DNA from: Formicarius rufipectus
Taxonomy: Eukaryota > Chordata > Aves > Passeriformes > Formicariidae
Assembly: GCA_013399695.1 (NCBI GenBank)
Contig: VXAU01004744.1
Coordinates: forward strand, 124,001-188,000
Reading direction: 5' to 3'
Length of the DNA stretch: 64,000 nt
The notes under the pieces are model-generated. The model searched no databases and was not told the DNA's origin. It saw only the letters and a program-made list of their open reading frames with translations. Positions 57,801 through 63,100 of this stretch are shown piece after piece. Numbering within the stretch: the first letter of the stretch is position 1; each line of letters starts with the position of its first letter. The position numbers and the translations under genes were made by a program.

Positions 57801-60079
57801 GAAACTTTCAAAAGAATGAACAAAGCCCGAAGTATCACTAGCATGAGACATGTAAAAGCAAGCATCCCATAACCACTTCCTTTCCCAGAGGAATAGCATA
57901 GACAAAAATAAGCAAGTATTCAGTAGAAGCACTAAGAGACAACACAGAAAAAAACGTACTTGCATTTTGTCTTTTCTAGCAAGGAATGCAGAATGAGTAA
58001 AAACGGGGTAACAATTACTGACAAAACAGAGAATAAGAACTAGATAACTATTTATCAGACTGAGCTAATTAAAAATCACCATTGTAGGGCATCCAATAAA
58101 GAACTGGCTGCAGCAAAGCCAGAACTGTCAGTGATTCTGAGAAATTATGGAGAACAGGCAAGTTCCAAACTCCTAGGCAAGTGTCTCAAAAAAGAGTGAG
58201 ATGCAGAAGCATAAACATGTCAGTCTAACTTCAACCCTACAAAAATACTCAGCCTATTTGTAAATGCTTAAAAGACTGTAAAATAATAAGCAACAGAAGG
58301 CCTAGACTAGCTAGGATTAAAACCTATCAAGCCAATTTACTGTTCTTCAACATATATGCTACCATTCTTGTGAATGTCAGAAAAAGCATACATCTCAACA
58401 CTTGAGCCTGCTGTCTATAAAGTATCTTTCAGTAGGAAATATTTTCATGGAATGACAGGGTGCATGGGGGAAAGAGGGCACATATAAATCACTGGAGAAT
58501 CACATTTAAAGAGATAAGCAAGTAACAGTTAATAAATTCAAACCCCTTACTGGGCAGGAGTTTTTTGGGGTCTGCCTCAATCTCCTGCCTTTAGAATATT
58601 TGTTAATGGTTTGAATGGTGGAGTAATGTTTATCTGTGCATAAAACAGGCAGGCAAGAACTCTCAGAAGTCACGTGCTCAAAGATAGCATTTGAAAAGTT
58701 TTTGGAATTGAGAAAAAACTCAACAACTTTTACAGCTTCAGACCTACAAATGATTCTGTCCCACAGATGAAAGGCTCTGTCTGCTGGAGATGGAAATGAT
58801 GGGCTTTAATTGCAATAAGAAAGGTGGGTACACACTGGAAAAACTTTTTATCTTTTGGGGTATTCTAGCACTGAAACTGAGTCCCTTAAACAGTATGGAA
58901 ACTTCACTAGTGCAAGCTTTTAAGTTAAAAAAACAAAACAAACAAACAATAAAAAATAATACTCAAAGAAAACCAATCAACCATAAAACCCCCCACCAAA
59001 ATCAAGCATCAAGATTTAGATAAAATTACTTAAAAGGACGAGTGGGTCTAAAGTTACTTTTTCATTTCTGTCTTGTGATTATTTTACCATTGCATTCTGT
59101 TCAGTTGGCATGTGTATTTTATTGCAGTAAACACTTAGTTTTATTCTGACAAAAAAAAAAAACTAGAAAGCAACAGATTAGAATCTGCTTCTGATTTTCT
59201 GAAATGAAAATTGTCTGTAAACATTTCCAGACAAGTCAGGTTAAAGTGAACAGTATAAACAAACAAAATTAGGGCAGAAACCATCTGTTGCTACTTTTAA
59301 GCACCTCTTAAAGCATCAGAACTCATGCTCTGTATGCAGAATTCTTTATGGATTAATCAGTTCCTTGACACAACAGGTAATTATCTTTTCTATACATAAT
59401 GAAAAACATTTTAAAGCTTTGGTAGTTGCAGTACAATTAATTCAATGCATTGATTACTGCGGGATCCTGTAGTTCCTTGAAAAAAGGATCACATAAAAAA
59501 TGTGTTACTTTATTTCTCCAGATATACACTTTTGTTCTGCTTCTGTGAATGGGCTCTACAGACAACTAAGTTGTGCTTAACTTAAAAATGTATTTTTGAA
59601 GTGAAAGAATTAAATATCCATGAGAACATCACTTAACAGGACCACCATTACAAGCCTGTATCCAAAAAAATCACACTATGATTTACATTGGAAGAGTCAT
59701 TATCCTACAATGACTCCATATCTTACTTCAGGCAGATCTATTAAGTGTGCCAGATAGTCAAACTGAAACAAGAGCCAAATGAGAACAGGAAAATATCATC
59801 TAGTAAGTTGATTTCTCCTGCACTCAAAGGAGCCCAAACCCACTACATCTTTGTATGGCCTCAAAGCTCACTGCACTGACGCAGATCCAGAACTGCTGCA
59901 AGTATCTCAATAGGATACAGAAACTAGGCATGAGGGAAAGCAGACAGACAGTGACCAAGCATTTGAATGAAAATAGGGAATGGTAACTTCCAGCAGTAGG
60001 TCCTAGAAACGCTGTTGTATTTTTCATGGATACAATTGCACAGTAAGACACTCCAGAAACTGCAACCAAATAACTACAC

Positions 60080-60110
<31 letters not shown>

Positions 60111-63100
60111 GATTTAGTAACACTGCAGCTGTGATGGCTTTACAAGGGAATAACTATCAGACTTGGGCTTCCAATTTAAAGCAATTCTTCTTTTGAAACT
60201 CTAATGTATCAGTCTGACTAGTGGACTGACACATAGTTAAGTCATTCCATTTAACAAAGGCATTAAGAACACACATAATTGGATTATAGTAAAATAATTA
60301 ATTTCTGCAGACTGCATTAAAAAATAGGCACTGACTGAATGTTTGACAGAGTGGTACAGAGATTATATTAAATATTATATGAAGAAGTAGTTGATGGTTA
60401 TGTTTCAAGATAAGTTTGCCACAGTGGGCTGAGAATGAGCCAATAATCATTCCATACTACCATGAAACAAACCAAGTATTTGAGGGACATCACAAACTGA
60501 TAATTTCACAAACATGACCTATTTCCCACTTGTATTAAAATACAGTTCTCTTTTTAAAAAAAGGAGTGTGGAGGTGTGTATGCTTTTAACACCCAAATAT
60601 AACATTATCTGGTAATAACCACAACAAACTAAAAAGGTCTGGACCCAATGTAGTACCACAGGCATTAAAGCAAAACTAAAACAAGACAGTGGAACAAACA
60701 GTCAATATAGAATTCTTCAATGGCACATGAAAAATTATGGGAGATGGTACTTTTTTTTTTTAGTGGTTAGTCATTACTTGGCAGGACAATGACAATCAGA
60801 AATTCATACACAGGTGATCACCCTAACACTAGAGTGATGAACACAAAAGAAATCTACTTTTACTTTATGACCTGGCAACACAATAGCAAACAGCAGTGTC
60901 AGCATACTCAAAACCTTAATACATAGAAGATGGAAATTTATATTATTCATAAGTCTGTCAGACTGAATCCAAGGCAGGTAAGGGGAATTGAAATAAATTT
61001 TGAATAGACACACAAGGACTTCAGCTCAAGGTGCAATCTTTCTCAAAATGTAAGATATAATTAAAAAAATTCAGATGGATAAATTACACTGCAATTAAGT
61101 AAATCAATGATACAGACTTTCAGAATACCACATGCAGTACTTTTCACTCAATCATATAAAAATTTGTAGAATTACAGGGATTTCAGAAACAGAACAGGCA
61201 ACAGAGCAAAATACTTTAGAAAACAAAACATTTTTCACATGGGGAACTAACAGCTACTTTTCATCTCGGAGTACTGCTGTGTTGTTCTGTTTATTCTTGG
61301 AAAATGAGCTTCTGCAAAAGAAAATAACCATCACTAGAGGGTGTCTCTTGATTTCTCTATGTAATCAATTTTGAAAACTGTTTGGACTCTATCTGTCAAC
61401 AGCATATCACTTCCTAGCACAAGTTGCCACAGTGAGTCTCGAAACCATTCAAAAGAAAAGTACACAGACCTTCAAGAGCTGGAAACATCCCTTAATTGTA
61501 GATGTCTGTAACAAATACCGTATTTTGCTAACTTGTGTTTAAGGACAAGACATACATTTTATTTTGGTAAAACCTGGTATTGATGTTTGTATTTCACTGG
61601 ATTTTCATTTTTACTGATTTTTTTAATATTCTGCTCTTATTTAGCCCTTTCATGCATCCTACTTAGATAAACAATAAAACCATGCAGTAAGATTCACCAC
61701 AATAATCTTGTCCAAAGCATTTAACAGTAATATTGCAGAGATTCTGCCGAAGAAATTGGAGATTAGTTTGTGACTACCAATCATTTCCATTCTTTCCAAG
61801 CCTGCAGTTAGACATTCAGTTCTAACAGCTCCCCACTACATCATTCTCTTACACTCTCCTACTTTGCGAGTATTCCATATGTGACAGTAAAAATAGCACA
61901 TCAATAAATCTATACATCTTCATATCCATGAATAACATTTCAAGCACAAAATAAAAGGTTCACAGAATCACACGACTGTTAGGGTTAGAAGGGACCTCTG
62001 GAAATCATCTAGGCCAGCCCCCCTGCCAAAGCAGGGACACCTGGAGCAGCTAACACAGGAGCGCCTCCAGGTGGGTTTTGATTGTCTCCAGAGGGAGACT
62101 CCAGAGCTTCCCCGGGCAGCCAGTTCCAGTGCCCTGCCACCCTTAATGCAATGAAGTTCCTCCTCATGTTGAGGCAGAACTTCTTGTGCTTTAGCTTATA
62201 GTCATTGCTCCTTGTCCTATCATTGGGCATCTCCTCCTGGGACCTGCCTCTAAGATATTTATATTGAATTGAGATCCCCTCTGGATCTTCTCTACACTAA
62301 ACAGGCCCAGCTCTCGCAGTCTCTAAGAGAGAGTCAGACCACTCATCGTCTTTGTGGCCTCTGCTGGACCCTCTCCAGTAACTCCTTGTCCTTCTTGTAC
62401 TGAGGAGCCCAGACTGGGACACAGCATTTCAGATGTGGCCTCATTGAGATGGAGTATCACCTCCCTCTACCTGCTGTCCACACTCTTCCCAATGCACCCT
62501 GGGGATACCATTGGCCCTCCTGGCCACAAGGGCACACTGCTGGCTCATAGTCTGCTCATCATCCATGAATACTCCCCAGTTCTTCTCCGCAGACCTACTC
62601 TCAAGTAGGTCAGCCCCCAGACTACACTGGTGCTTGGGGTTATTCTTCCTCAGGTGCAGGACCCTACACTTGCCCTTGCTGAACCTCATTAGGTTTCTCT
62701 CCACTGAACTCTCCAGCATGTCAAGGTCCCACTGAATGGCAGCACAGCCATCAGGTGTATCAGCCACTCCCCCAGTTCTGTATCATCAGCAAACTTGCTG
62801 AGGGTACATCCTAAACCTTCTTTCAGGTCGTTAATAAACAAGTCAACTAAGGCTGGATCCATTTGTGATCCCTGGGGAATGCCACTGACTACAGGCTTCC
62901 AACTGGATTCTGTTCTGCTGATGACGACCCTCTGAGCTCTGCCATTCAGCCAGTTCCACCTCACTGTCCGTTCATCTAACCCACATTTCCTGAGCTTAGC
63001 TATGAGGATGTCATGGGAGACAGTGTCAAAAGCGTTGCTGAAGGCAGACAACATCCAGTGGTCTCCCCTCATCGATCCTGCCACAACATCATAGAAGGCT

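Noticed and set aside
57964..57979. 16-base microexon between TTGCTAG and GTACGT on the minus strand
   Set aside because: Both sites look strong, but 16 bases give no testable coding content and a strong-looking pair is expected by chance in 9 kb.
58754..58789. Candidate exon encoding QTEPFICGTESF on the minus strand
   Set aside because: It has a usable acceptor and a GTAGGT donor, but no similarity to CC2D2A and no unique phase chain. Not enough to call.
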